A DNA stretch of 13,138 nt, taken from an uncultured Rhodocyclaceae bacterium. Lineage in GTDB: Bacteria > Pseudomonadota > Gammaproteobacteria > Burkholderiales > Rhodocyclaceae. This document shows positions 1 through 6,102 of this stretch, piece after piece (position 1 is the first letter of the stretch; each line of letters starts with the position of its first letter). The stretch spans positions 1 through 13,138 of the forward strand of contig CAJBAP010000207.1 in NCBI GenBank assembly GCA_903950295.1, read 5' to 3'. Under the pieces are notes generated by a model, which was not told the DNA's origin, made no database searches, and was given only the letters and a program-made list of their open reading frames with translations. A program made the translations under genes and the position numbers.

Positions 1-1
1 C

Positions 2-979
2 ATTGATGGTGGCGCACAGGTGCAGCAGTTGATGGATGAAATGAAGACGATCAAGAGCCTGCTCGAGCGCCAGTTGGCCGGCTTTGCCTGGGGCGATATG
101 ACCCGCCATGCACCGGCCAAGGCACAACTGCTTGGCGAAATGCTCGAGGCCGGATTCTCCGGCATGCTCGCACGCCGCCTGGTGGAAGACATGCCCGATG
201 ACATGGAAATGCAGGAAGGCCGCAAGTGGCTCACGAGTGCCGTCAATCGTCGCCTGCGCACACTGACCAGCGAAAACGACCTGATCGAGCGTGGCGGCGT
301 GTTCGCGCTGGTCGGACCGACCGGCGTGGGCAAGACCACCACCACCGCCAAGCTCGCCGCCCGCTGCGTGGTGCGCTATGGTGCCGACAAGCTCGCGCTG
401 CTGACGACCGACGGTTATCGGATCGGCGCCCACGAGCAACTGCGCATTTACGGCCGCATTCTCGGTGTGCCGGTGCATGTGGTGCGTGACAGCGAAGATT
501 TGCGCCGCACCTTGTCCGAGTTGCGTGGCAAGCACATGGTACTCATCGATACCGTCGGCATGAGTCAGCGCGACCGCATGGTGGCCGAGCAGGCAGCGAT
601 GCTGACGCGTGCTGGCGAAGTGCGGCGACTGCTGCTGCTGAACGCCACCAGCCGGGGTGATACGCTCGACGACGTGATCCGCAGTTATGCCGGCGAAGAT
701 CTTGCCGGCTGCATTCTCACCAAGGTGGATGAGACGGCGTCGATTGCGCCCGCGCTCGATGCCGTGGTGCGTCATGGCCTGTTGCTCGCCTATGTCGCCA
801 ACGGTCAGCGCGTGCCTGAAGACATGCACCTGCCCAACCGCAATTACCTGTTGCATCGGGCCTTCCGTCAGCCGGCGCAAACTTCCGTGCATCGCCTCAA
901 GGAAGAAGAGGTCGGATTGGTGATGCCGGCCGCGATGGCAGCGGCGCAGAGCGAGATGCGCGGAGCCGCACTTGTCTGA
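2..979 (+). CDS. flhF: FlhF, signal-recognition-particle type GTPase for flagellar placement (5' partial)
   Basis: FlhF is an SRP-family GTPase that recruits early flagellar components to the cell pole and works with FlhG. The reading frame is open through the left edge, so the N-terminal basic region is missing and only the N and G domains are seen. GTPase motifs are clear: the P-loop GPTGVGKTTTTAK (nt 314-352), DTVGMSQRD (G3, nt 548-574) and TKVDE (G4, nt 719-733). An in-frame GTG at nt 20 is unlikely to be the start, because coding continues upstream (IDGGAQ) and family members are longer (about 400 residues or more). The 3' end overlaps the flhG-like gene by 8 bases, suggesting translational coupling. 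Family identity is secure; the true start lies outside the window. Confidence 0.95.
   Translation: MDGGAQVQQLMDEMKTIKSLLERQLAGFAWGDMTRHAPAKAQLLGEMLEAGFSGMLARRLVEDMPDDMEMQEGRKWLTSAVNRRLRTLTSENDLIERGGVFALVGPTGVGKTTTTAKLAARCVVRYGADKLALLTTDGYRIGAHEQLRIYGRILGVPVHVVRDSEDLRRTLSELRGKHMVLIDTVGMSQRDRMVAEQAAMLTRAGEVRRLLLLNATSRGDTLDDVIRSYAGEDLAGCILTKVDETASIAPALDAVVRHGLLLAYVANGQRVPEDMHLPNRNYLLHRAFRQPAQTSVHRLKEEEVGLVMPAAMAAAQSEMRGAALV
962..965 (+). promoter_or_regulatory. Ribosome binding site GGAG for the flhG-like gene
   Basis: GGAG lies 6 bases before a TTG codon at 972, inside the end of flhF. It supports TTG as the start codon, since no ATG or GTG occurs in frame before the conserved DQAAGLRRL motif. 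Confidence 0.6.
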
Positions 980-1841
980 TCTTGCGCACGCTGGCGGCGG
1001 CAGCGTCGGCGCAGGTGATCAGGCTGCCGGGTTGCGCCGGCTTTTTGGCACCCGCTCACCGCAAGTCGTGGCCTTTGCTTCTGGTCACGGTGCCTGTGGC
1101 CGCACCACGCTCGTGGTGCAAACAGCCGCGGCTTTGGCAGCTGCCGGGCATGGTGTGGTGATCATCGACGAGAATGCCGCGCCCAACAATGCCATTGCGA
1201 GCTTCGGGCTGACGGCGCGCTACGATTTGATGCACGCCCTGTCCGGCGAACGTTCGCTGCGCCAAGTGATGCTGCAGGCCGCCCCGCTGGTGCGTATTTT
1301 GCCGGCCGCACGCGCGGCTCACGCGCTCGACCGGATGGCCGCACCCGACGCCATGCATCTTTCGTCGTGCCTGAATGAGCTGCAACGCGGCGCATCGTTT
1401 GTCCTGATCGACTGTGTTGCGATGAAGCATGGCCATCTGTCGCGGCTGGCTGCTGCGGCCCGTCACATGGCAGTGGTGGTAGCAGCACAGGGCAATGCCA
1501 TCACGCACGCCTACGCCCTGATCAAGCACATGGCGCAGGAACGTGGTCGCGACGGTTTTCAGATTGTCATCACGCGCGCCCGTTCGGGCGAGGAGGCGCG
1601 GGCGATCTTCGACAACATGCGGCGCGTGGCGCGCGGCCATCTTGACGTGCGGCTCGAGTATCTGGGCGCTGCCGATGTGCCGGTGACGGCCAATCTGGCG
1701 GATGCCCTGTTGAGCCGATTGCCTCAGGTGGATGATGGCCAGGCGGCGGATGCCGGCGGCTTCTTGCTGCCCCCGGCCGTGCCGGATGCGTTTGGCCGCC
1801 CTGCTTGGCAGGCACGGCTTGTGCATGAATCGGTGCTATAG
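972..1841 (+). CDS. flhG: FlhG/FleN-like MinD-family protein with a degenerate P-loop
   Basis: FlhG (FleN) proteins are MinD-like ATPases that limit flagellar number and stimulate FlhF. This 289-residue protein has the N-terminal DQAAGLRRL motif (residues 16-24), the FlhF-activating helix of the family, and a Rossmann-like ParA/MinD fold pattern, with VVIID (62-66), FVLID (143-147) and the C-terminal ITHAYALIKHM (177-187). The deviant Walker A region reads SGHGACGRTT (37-46) where active FlhG proteins have SGKGGVGKT: the signature lysine is His39 and the phosphate-binding lysine is Arg44. The usual DAD after strand 2 is DEN (66-68). ATP binding or hydrolysis may therefore be weakened or lost, while the FlhF-contacting helix is kept. 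The gene starts with TTG behind a good GGAG and overlaps flhF. Identity rests on the motif and the position between flhF and fliA. Confidence 0.88.
   Translation: MSDLAHAGGGSVGAGDQAAGLRRLFGTRSPQVVAFASGHGACGRTTLVVQTAAALAAAGHGVVIIDENAAPNNAIASFGLTARYDLMHALSGERSLRQVMLQAAPLVRILPAARAAHALDRMAAPDAMHLSSCLNELQRGASFVLIDCVAMKHGHLSRLAAAARHMAVVVAAQGNAITHAYALIKHMAQERGRDGFQIVITRARSGEEARAIFDNMRRVARGHLDVRLEYLGAADVPVTANLADALLSRLPQVDDGQAADAGGFLLPPAVPDAFGRPAWQARLVHESVL
1810..1825 (+). promoter_or_regulatory. Possible sigma-54 promoter ahead of fliA (weak)
   Basis: AGGCACG-N4-GTGCA has the invariant GG (1811-1812) and GC (1823-1824) exactly 10 bases apart, as in the sigma-54 consensus TGGCACG-N4-TTGCW. It has one mismatch at each end. 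It lies inside the last codons of the flhG-like gene; the implied transcript start is near 1836, about 50 bases before fliA. It could be a chance match in GC-rich coding DNA. Confidence 0.3.
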
Positions 1842-1886
1842 TTTCACGGCCTTTCACAGCCGCAATCCGTGCCGCCGAACTCGACG

Positions 1887-2699
1887 ATGTATACCTCTCA
1901 GGGCACGCTCGAAAAAGAGCGGCTCGTCAACCAATACGCCCCACTGGTCAAACGCATCGCCTATCACCTGATGGCGAAGCTGCCGGCCAGCGTGCAGGTC
2001 GATGATCTCGTGCAGAACGGCATGCTCGGTCTGCTCGACGCGCTGGGTCGTTTTGAGGAGGGGCTCGGCGCACAATTCGAGACTTATGCCGTGCAGCGCA
2101 TCCGTGGGGCGATGCTCGACGGTCTGCGCGAAAACGACTGGATGCCGCGCGGCATCCGCAAGGAAATGCGGCGTGTCGAAACGGCGATCCAGAAACTCGA
2201 ACACGCGGCGGGGCGTCCGCCCAGTGAAGGTGAGCTCGCCACTGCACTCGACATGCCCCTGGCCGATTACCAGAAATTGCTGCAGGATGCGCGTGGTCAT
2301 CAGCTCGTCTATCTCGAAGACCTCTCGGGCGATGATGAAGATTTTCTCGATCGCCATCCGTCGGGTGTTTCGCTTGACCCGCTGGCGATGCTCGAAGAGA
2401 GCAATATGCGCGCCGCGCTGGTGGTGGCGATTGCCGGCCTGCCAGAGCGCGAGAAAATGATGATGGCGCTCTATTACGAGCAGGATCTCAACCTGCGCGA
2501 AATCGGCGAAGTGATGGGGGTTACCGAGTCGCGCATCTGTCAGCTGCACACGCAGGCGGTTGCCCGCCTGCGGGCGGCAGTGATCGGTGATGAAGACGAA
2601 GATGGCGCTCCGGCCAAACCCGTAACGAAACCTCGTGGCCGCAAGCCCAAGGTCACTTCCGTCGCCGCCGTGCCGCCCCCCTTGGTCACGGTCGCCTGA
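1887..2699 (+). CDS. fliA: FliA, flagellar sigma factor 28, with an extended basic C-terminal tail
   Basis: FliA directs RNA polymerase to late flagellar and chemotaxis promoters and is inhibited by FlgM, encoded nearby. The protein has sigma region 2 (LPASVQVDDLVQNG to RIRGAMLDGLREND, residues 32-84), region 3 (about 87-140) and region 4 with the helix-turn-helix LREIGEVMGVTESRICQLH (203-221). ATG at 1887 was chosen because MYTSQGTL is the usual beginning of the family; an upstream in-frame GTG at 1869 would add six residues. Neither start has a strong ribosome binding site. The product is 270 residues, about 30 longer than E. coli FliA (239). The excess is a tail after region 4 (231-270): an acidic patch, DEDED, then a Pro/Lys/Arg stretch, KPRGRKPK (248-255), resembling an AT-hook. 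The gene ends 5 bases before motC. Confidence 0.96.
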   Translation: MYTSQGTLEKERLVNQYAPLVKRIAYHLMAKLPASVQVDDLVQNGMLGLLDALGRFEEGLGAQFETYAVQRIRGAMLDGLRENDWMPRGIRKEMRRVETAIQKLEHAAGRPPSEGELATALDMPLADYQKLLQDARGHQLVYLEDLSGDDEDFLDRHPSGVSLDPLAMLEESNMRAALVVAIAGLPEREKMMMALYYEQDLNLREIGEVMGVTESRICQLHTQAVARLRAAVIGDEDEDGAPAKPVTKPRGRKPKVTSVAAVPPPLVTVA

Positions 2700-2704
2700 T
2701 CGCC

Positions 2705-3445
2705 ATGGACAAGATCAGTATTGCTGGTTTGCTGCTCGGTGTTGGGGCCATCCTCATCGGGCAAATACTCGAAGGTGGGCACATCGGCTCGCTGGTGCAG
2801 CCGACGGCGTTCTTCATCGTCATCGGCGGCACATTGGGCGCTGTCATGCTGCAAAGTCCGCTGGCGGTTTTCATGAACGGCCTCAAGATGGCCAAGTGGG
2901 TGTTCCTGCCCCCCACGACCGATCCGGAACAATTGATTACCCAAATCGGTCACTGGAGCCAGGTGGCCCGCAAGGAGGGTTTGCTGGCGCTCGAAGCCCA
3001 GATTCCGGCGGTGCCTGATCCTTTCATGCGCAAGGGCTTGCAACTCCTGGTCGATGGCGCCGAGCCGGATCGTCTGCGCGATGTACTCGAGGTTGAAATT
3101 GGCGCTTACGAAGAGCAGATGAAGCAGTCGGCCAAGATCTGGGAGGCGGCCGGAGGCTATTCGCCGACCGTCGGCATTATCGGTGCGGTGATGGGGCTGA
3201 TCCATGTCATGGAAAATCTTTCCGACCCGTCCAAGCTCGGTGCCGGCATCGCCGTGGCTTTCGTCGCCACGATTTACGGCGTCGGTGCCGCCAACCTGAT
3301 ATTCCTGCCGGTGGCTAAGAAACTGCTGGCCAATATTTCGCGTTTGGTGGCCATGCGCGAAATGTTCGTCGATGGCCTCGTCGGTATCGCCAATGGTGAC
3401 AATCCCCGCATCATTGAAAGCCGCATGCAGGGCTACATCGTTTAG
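2705..3445 (+). CDS. motC: MotC, flagellar stator subunit of the MotA/PomA family
   Basis: MotA-family proteins form the outer ring of the stator, which turns ion flow into torque on the rotor. This 246-residue inner-membrane protein shows four hydrophobic segments (about 4-22, 33-50, 152-175 and 183-203). A large cytoplasmic loop carries the rotor-interaction pattern ARKEGLLALE (88-97). The conserved proline of the ion channel lies in GGYSPTVGIIGAVMGLIH (150-167). Length, DPFMRKGLQLLVDGAEPD and the gene order fliA-motC-motD match the Pseudomonas MotC type rather than E. coli MotA, which sits by the chemotaxis genes. Another stator pair may exist elsewhere in the genome. No clear ribosome binding site precedes the ATG; the 5-base gap to fliA suggests coupled translation. 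The coupling ion cannot be read with certainty. Confidence 0.95.
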   Translation: MDKISIAGLLLGVGAILIGQILEGGHIGSLVQPTAFFIVIGGTLGAVMLQSPLAVFMNGLKMAKWVFLPPTTDPEQLITQIGHWSQVARKEGLLALEAQIPAVPDPFMRKGLQLLVDGAEPDRLRDVLEVEIGAYEEQMKQSAKIWEAAGGYSPTVGIIGAVMGLIHVMENLSDPSKLGAGIAVAFVATIYGVGAANLIFLPVAKKLLANISRLVAMREMFVDGLVGIANGDNPRIIESRMQGYIV

Positions 3446-3459
3446 GGTTGGGGTCATCC

Positions 3460-4239
3460 ATGGCGAGACGGCGCAAAGAGGAGGAGCATGAGAATCACGA
3501 GCGCTGGCTCGTCTCCTACGCTGATTTCATTACCCTGTTGTTTGCTTTTTTCGTCGTGATGTATGCGGTTTCGTCGGTAAATGAGGGCAAGTACCGCGTG
3601 CTGTCCGATTCGATCTCCTCGGCGTTTCGCAGCGTCCCGGGTAGCTCTGTCGGTGCGATGACCCAGGTCAATCCGAACGCACCAATGCCGGTGACGATCC
3701 CGTTCAAGAAGCCGCAGGTGGCCAATATCAAGACGGATGTGACGCGCGAAAAAAACAAGGATCTGTTGCGCAACAAGGCCAAGGAAATTACCGACGCGCT
3801 CGCGCCCCTGGTGCAGCAAGGCCAGGTACGAGTCACCGAGGGCGCGCTCGGCATCACGGTTGAGATCAATGCCAGCGTGCTGTTCGACTCGGGCGAGGCG
3901 CGCCTGCAGATTCCCGCGATTCGCGCGCTCACGGCCGTCGGCCAGATTCTCGCCACCACCGATTTTCCGATCACTGTCGAAGGCCATACCGATAACGCCC
4001 CGATCAATACGCCACTATTCCCCTCCAACTGGGAACTCTCGGGTGCGCGGGCGGCGAGCGTGGTGCGCCTGTTTGTCGATACCGGCGTCGATCCGCGCCG
4101 CCTGACGGCAAGCGGCTATGCCGATCAACGTCCGATCGCCGATAACGCGACCGTCGATGGTCGCCAGCGCAACCGTCGTGTTGCGATCAATATGGAATCC
4201 AAGACACCGGACAACGCTGTTGAAGTTCCAATTCAATAG
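3460..4239 (+). CDS. motD: MotD, flagellar stator subunit of the MotB family
   Basis: MotB-type proteins anchor the stator to peptidoglycan and carry the ion-binding aspartate. The 259-residue product has a charged cytoplasmic N-terminus (ARRRKEEEHENHE), one membrane segment (about 17-38) with Asp22 in SYADF as the predicted ion-binding residue, a linker, and a C-terminal OmpA-like peptidoglycan-binding domain (about 130-245) with EGHTDNAPI, NWELSGARA and RQRNRRV. The ATG at 3460, preceded by a GGGG run at 3450-3453, gives the usual MARRRK start; an in-frame TTG at 3448 is a poorer candidate. It is the last gene of the plus-strand block. The stop lies 23 bases from the end of the convergent flgN, and no terminator hairpin is evident between them. 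Confidence 0.95.
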   Translation: MARRRKEEEHENHERWLVSYADFITLLFAFFVVMYAVSSVNEGKYRVLSDSISSAFRSVPGSSVGAMTQVNPNAPMPVTIPFKKPQVANIKTDVTREKNKDLLRNKAKEITDALAPLVQQGQVRVTEGALGITVEINASVLFDSGEARLQIPAIRALTAVGQILATTDFPITVEGHTDNAPINTPLFPSNWELSGARAASVVRLFVDTGVDPRRLTASGYADQRPIADNATVDGRQRNRRVAINMESKTPDNAVEVPIQ

Positions 4240-4262
4240 CGTAGTTGCAATCCCGTCGGAGT

Positions 4263-4751
4263 TCAGGCCGTGCCGAGAATACGGCCGCCCAGCCCAGCTT
4301 GCTGTTGTCCGTCCGGGCCGTAGGTCATTGCCCGGTTGGTGGCGTTCATCAGGGCGGTGAAGGTCTGCTGGTTGTGTTGCATGTGCAGGCCAATCAACTT
4401 TCCGTTGGTGACATTGATCGTGCGCGCCTCGGCGGCCAATGTGAGCAGAGTTTGCCAAGCTTGACGCGGTTCATCCTTGCCGAGGCGGGTGACCCACGCT
4501 TCCATTCCCTCGCGACCGCCGGGCAAACCAAGACGATTTAGCAGACCTTCGCGGGCCAGCGCAAGAGCGCCCAGCGCATTGGCCAGGGTAGTCTTGGTTT
4601 CAATCAGCGGGAGCAGTGCTTCGGTGTCTCCGTGTTTCAGGAGTTCCTGTTCCTTGTTCAGCAAGCTGACGAATTCCCTGAGCTTGCCGATTTCATCCCT
4701 CAGGGTCGCACCCAATTGTGCGACCGGGGAAGCGGAGGGGGGTGTTGCCAC
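4263..4751 (-). CDS. flgN: FlgN-like chaperone for hook-filament junction proteins
   Basis: FlgN binds the junction proteins FlgK and FlgL in the cytoplasm and delivers them to the flagellar export apparatus. The 162-residue protein is mostly helical by composition, with leucine-rich amphipathic stretches such as LRDEIGKLREFVSLLNKEQELL near the start and ETKTTLANALGALALAREGLL in the middle. It ends with a flexible, Gly/Gln-rich tail, the usual FlgN design. Sequence identity in the family is low, so the call leans on position: directly after flgM and flgA on the same strand. The start is GTG at 4751, the most upstream possible (an in-frame stop lies five codons earlier), with no convincing ribosome binding site. 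The 45-base gap to flgM contains a 12-bp tandem repeat. Confidence 0.88.
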   Translation of the reverse strand: MATPPSASPVAQLGATLRDEIGKLREFVSLLNKEQELLKHGDTEALLPLIETKTTLANALGALALAREGLLNRLGLPGGREGMEAWVTRLGKDEPRQAWQTLLTLAAEARTINVTNGKLIGLHMQHNQQTFTALMNATNRAMTYGPDGQQQAGLGGRILGTA

Positions 4752-4771
4752 TACACCGAAACCCGTTCAGA

Positions 4772-4807
4772 CTCAGGCAGCCGCTCGGGTAGCCGCTCAG
4801 GCAGCCG
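4772..4807. repeat. Three tandem 12-bp repeats across the flgM stop codon
   Basis: The units are CTCAGGCAGCCG (4772-4783), CTCGGGTAGCCG (4784-4795) and CTCAGGCAGCCG (4796-4807). The outer two are identical and the middle one differs at two bases. On the minus strand the array covers the last codons and TGA of flgM and extends into the flgM-flgN gap. The copy nearest flgN carries a second in-frame TGA. Confidence 0.85.
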
Positions 4808-5105
4808 TCTTGTCGGCGTTGGCGCGTCCGAGCATGTCGCGTACGCTGGCCAAAAGACCATCTGCGATCCGCTCGGGATTGATCTGGAAACGACCTTCGG
4901 AAATCGCCAGCTTGATTTCGGCAACACGCTGCGCGTTGACTGGCGCCTCGCCAGCGCCGACTTCTTGAAGTCGGGCCGAGAGGGATGAAATGTCGACGCG
5001 CTCTGCCGAACCGGCGTCCGGTCGCGATTGCGCGGCTGCCGGGCCACGCGTCCGTCCCGAGTCCGGCGCTGAGCCGATGGAGGGAGTGGCGCTGTTGATC
5101 TTCAC
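4797..5105 (-). CDS. flgM: FlgM, anti-sigma-28 factor
   Basis: FlgM binds and inactivates FliA until the hook-basal body is complete, and is then exported through it. The 102-residue protein has the typical disordered, Ser/Pro/Ala-rich N-terminal half and the conserved C-terminal sigma-binding half: VDISSLSARL (residues 37-46), VNAQRVAEIKLAISEGRF and INPERIADGLL. The start is GTG at 5105, supported by AAAGGA 7 bases upstream and by the usual MKI N-terminus. A sigma-28-like promoter lies just upstream, giving a feedback loop in which FliA makes its own inhibitor. The last residues, KTAA, and the stop codon fall in a 12-bp tandem repeat. Its partner fliA is also in the window, on the other strand. 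Confidence 0.95.
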   Translation of the reverse strand: MKINSATPSIGSAPDSGRTRGPAAAQSRPDAGSAERVDISSLSARLQEVGAGEAPVNAQRVAEIKLAISEGRFQINPERIADGLLASVRDMLGRANADKTAA

Positions 5106-5112
5106 GGTAATG

Positions 5113-5118
5113 TCCTTT
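5113..5118 (-). promoter_or_regulatory. Ribosome binding site AAAGGA for flgM
   Basis: On the minus strand, AAAGGA stands 7 bases before the GTG at 5105 and fixes this non-ATG start. Confidence 0.7.
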
Positions 5119-5147
5119 CGCAGGAGTTTCTGCTGTCTCTAGTGGTG

Positions 5148-5174
5148 TTTACGGCAGGTATGGGGAAAACCTGA
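5148..5174 (-). promoter_or_regulatory. Candidate sigma-28 (FliA) promoter for flgM
   Basis: Read on the minus strand, TCAGGTTT-N11-GCCGTAAA matches the enteric sigma-28 consensus TAAAGTTT-N11-GCCGATAA at 6 of 8 bases in each box, with exact spacing. It lies in the 122-base flgA-flgM gap. The implied transcript start is near 5140, about 35 bases before the flgM GTG. A FliA-dependent flgM promoter fits known flagellar logic. Confidence 0.55.
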
Positions 5175-5227
5175 GGTAAAAACCGGAGATCCGTTGTCAA
5201 ATCTAGTTGTCTGATTATAGGCATGTT

Positions 5228-5923
5228 TTAGAAGTTTACCTCCACCGATCCGTTGCTTTTTGCAATTCCGCTCACCACCTGGCCAGTTCCCAGCTTGACT
5301 TGAGTGACCTGGCCTTCGACCGCATTGTTCAATGCTCGTCCTTCGTTGGTGACGGCGAATCCCGGTCCCCGCGAGACGACCTTGACGGTCTGACCCTGCC
5401 GTATCGCGGTGATGGCCTTGAGCATGTCGGCGCGTACGGGCCGACCAACGGGGATCGAGGTGGCAGCGGCTTTGCCGACGGCGAGACCCGGGTCGGTAAT
5501 GATGTTGGCCGGTAACTCCGACAAGTCGCCGAGTTGCGCAGAAAGGTCGTCGGCAACCACCACCTGCCCCTGCGCGATCGGCCGTGCACTGATCACGTAT
5601 TCAAGCTTGACGCGGATATGTACGGGTATATACACCCGCCAGCCGGCTTCGCTGATACAGCGCACCTGCACGTTCGTGCGCCCCCAAGGCTGGCCGCCGG
5701 AAGGCCGGCTGATGTCGAAAGCCGTACAGGGCGCGAGTTGGTTGCTCCGATCGAGATTGCCGATCTCGTAGCTGACCTGCCCGGGCAGACTCTGCGCCTG
5801 GGTTTTCAGCCAGTTTTCGATGGCCTTCTTTACCGGCGCAGGGTCTTGCATGGCCGATGCCATGTTGGCCACGCCGAGAATGCCAGCGAGGAAAAATACC
5901 GCAAGACGGAAGAAACCTATCAT
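5228..5923 (-). CDS. flgA: FlgA, periplasmic P-ring assembly chaperone
   Basis: FlgA acts in the periplasm to help FlgI subunits form the P-ring around the rod. The 231-residue protein begins with a Sec signal peptide (FFRLAVFFLAGILGVANMASA, cleavage probably near 24). It has a central domain with two cysteines (Cys66, Cys89) that may pair, and a C-terminal SAF-type domain (about 110-231) including VVVADDLSAQLGDL, GRPVRADML and IRQGQTVKVV. ATG at 5923 was taken as the start. ATG at 5947, adding MLECFNRA, is possible; neither has a strong ribosome binding site. The open frame runs on much further upstream, but that part is antisense to flgB. It heads the flgA-flgM-flgN unit, with a sigma-28-type promoter at 6102-6128. 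Confidence 0.94.
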   Translation of the reverse strand: MIGFFRLAVFFLAGILGVANMASAMQDPAPVKKAIENWLKTQAQSLPGQVSYEIGNLDRSNQLAPCTAFDISRPSGGQPWGRTNVQVRCISEAGWRVYIPVHIRVKLEYVISARPIAQGQVVVADDLSAQLGDLSELPANIITDPGLAVGKAAATSIPVGRPVRADMLKAITAIRQGQTVKVVSRGPGFAVTNEGRALNNAVEGQVTQVKLGTGQVVSGIAKSNGSVEVNF

Positions 5924-5964
5924 CGCCCGATTGAAGCATTCCAGCATGGCATCGGGTGGTCCGC

Positions 5965-5996
5965 GCAGCAGCGTTTTTCTACCGTATTTCTGCTGC
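5965..5996. repeat. Inverted repeat in the predicted flgA leader
   Basis: GCAGCAG (5965-5971) and CTGCTGC (5990-5996) form a perfect 7-bp inverted repeat around an 18-base, T-rich spacer. It falls in the presumed 5' leader of flgA, 18 to 49 bases before the ATG at 5947. It could fold in the RNA or be chance. Confidence 0.35.
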
Positions 5997-6015
5997 AGGC
6001 AAGATTTGCCGGCCG

Positions 6016-6027
6016 CTTGCCGGCAAG
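6016..6027. promoter_or_regulatory. Palindrome CTTGCCGGCAAG, possible activator site
   Basis: This perfect 12-bp palindrome is preceded by an extra half-site, TTGCCGGC, at 6006-6013, offset by 11 bp (about one helical turn). Its centre is about 91 bases upstream of the predicted sigma-54 start for flgB, the usual distance for a sigma-54 enhancer-binding protein. The protein that would bind it is unknown. Confidence 0.4.
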
Positions 6028-6085
6028 GGCGGCGCAGGCACGGGAACAAACGTCTGCGTGCCTCAGCACACGGGTATTTGAAGAG

Positions 6086-6102
6086 TTGGCACGTTTGCTG
6101 CA
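6086..6102 (+). promoter_or_regulatory. Sigma-54 promoter for the flgB-flgI operon
   Basis: TTGGCACG-N4-CTGCA has a perfect -24 box and GG (6088-6089) to GC (6100-6101) spacing of exactly 10 bases. The only departure from TGGCACG-N4-TTGCW is one base in the -12 box. Transcription would begin near 6113, giving flgB a leader of about 30 bases. Sigma-54 control of hook-basal-body genes is known in polar flagellates such as Pseudomonas and Vibrio. Confidence 0.75.

Noticed and set aside
1056..1826. 256-codon open frame on the minus strand
   Set aside because: Antisense to the flhG-like gene, which has family motifs; the shadow product has none.
1837..1842. TATAGT, possible -10 box before fliA
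   Set aside because: No -35-like hexamer at 16-18 bp upstream; it includes the flhG-like stop codon.
2540..3457. 305-codon open frame on the minus strand
   Set aside because: Antisense to motC and the end of fliA, His/Arg/Gln-rich composition typical of shadow frames in GC-rich DNA, no recognisable motif.
4138..4145. Perfect sigma-28 -10 box GCCGATAA on the plus strand
   Set aside because: It lies inside motD and the sequence 11 bases upstream (TGCCGATC) does not resemble TAAAGTTT. It shows the -10 box alone occurs by chance.
4772..4807. CRISPR-like short repeats
   Set aside because: Units are contiguous 12-mers with no spacers.
4751..5047. Minus-strand open frame with RLPE repeats
   Set aside because: It is another frame of the flgM gene; its RLPE repeats are only the 12-bp tandem repeat read out of frame.
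5195..5219. TTGACA and TATAAT on the minus strand between flgA and flgM
   Set aside because: They are in the wrong order for one promoter (TATAAT comes first), and neither has a partner at the right distance.
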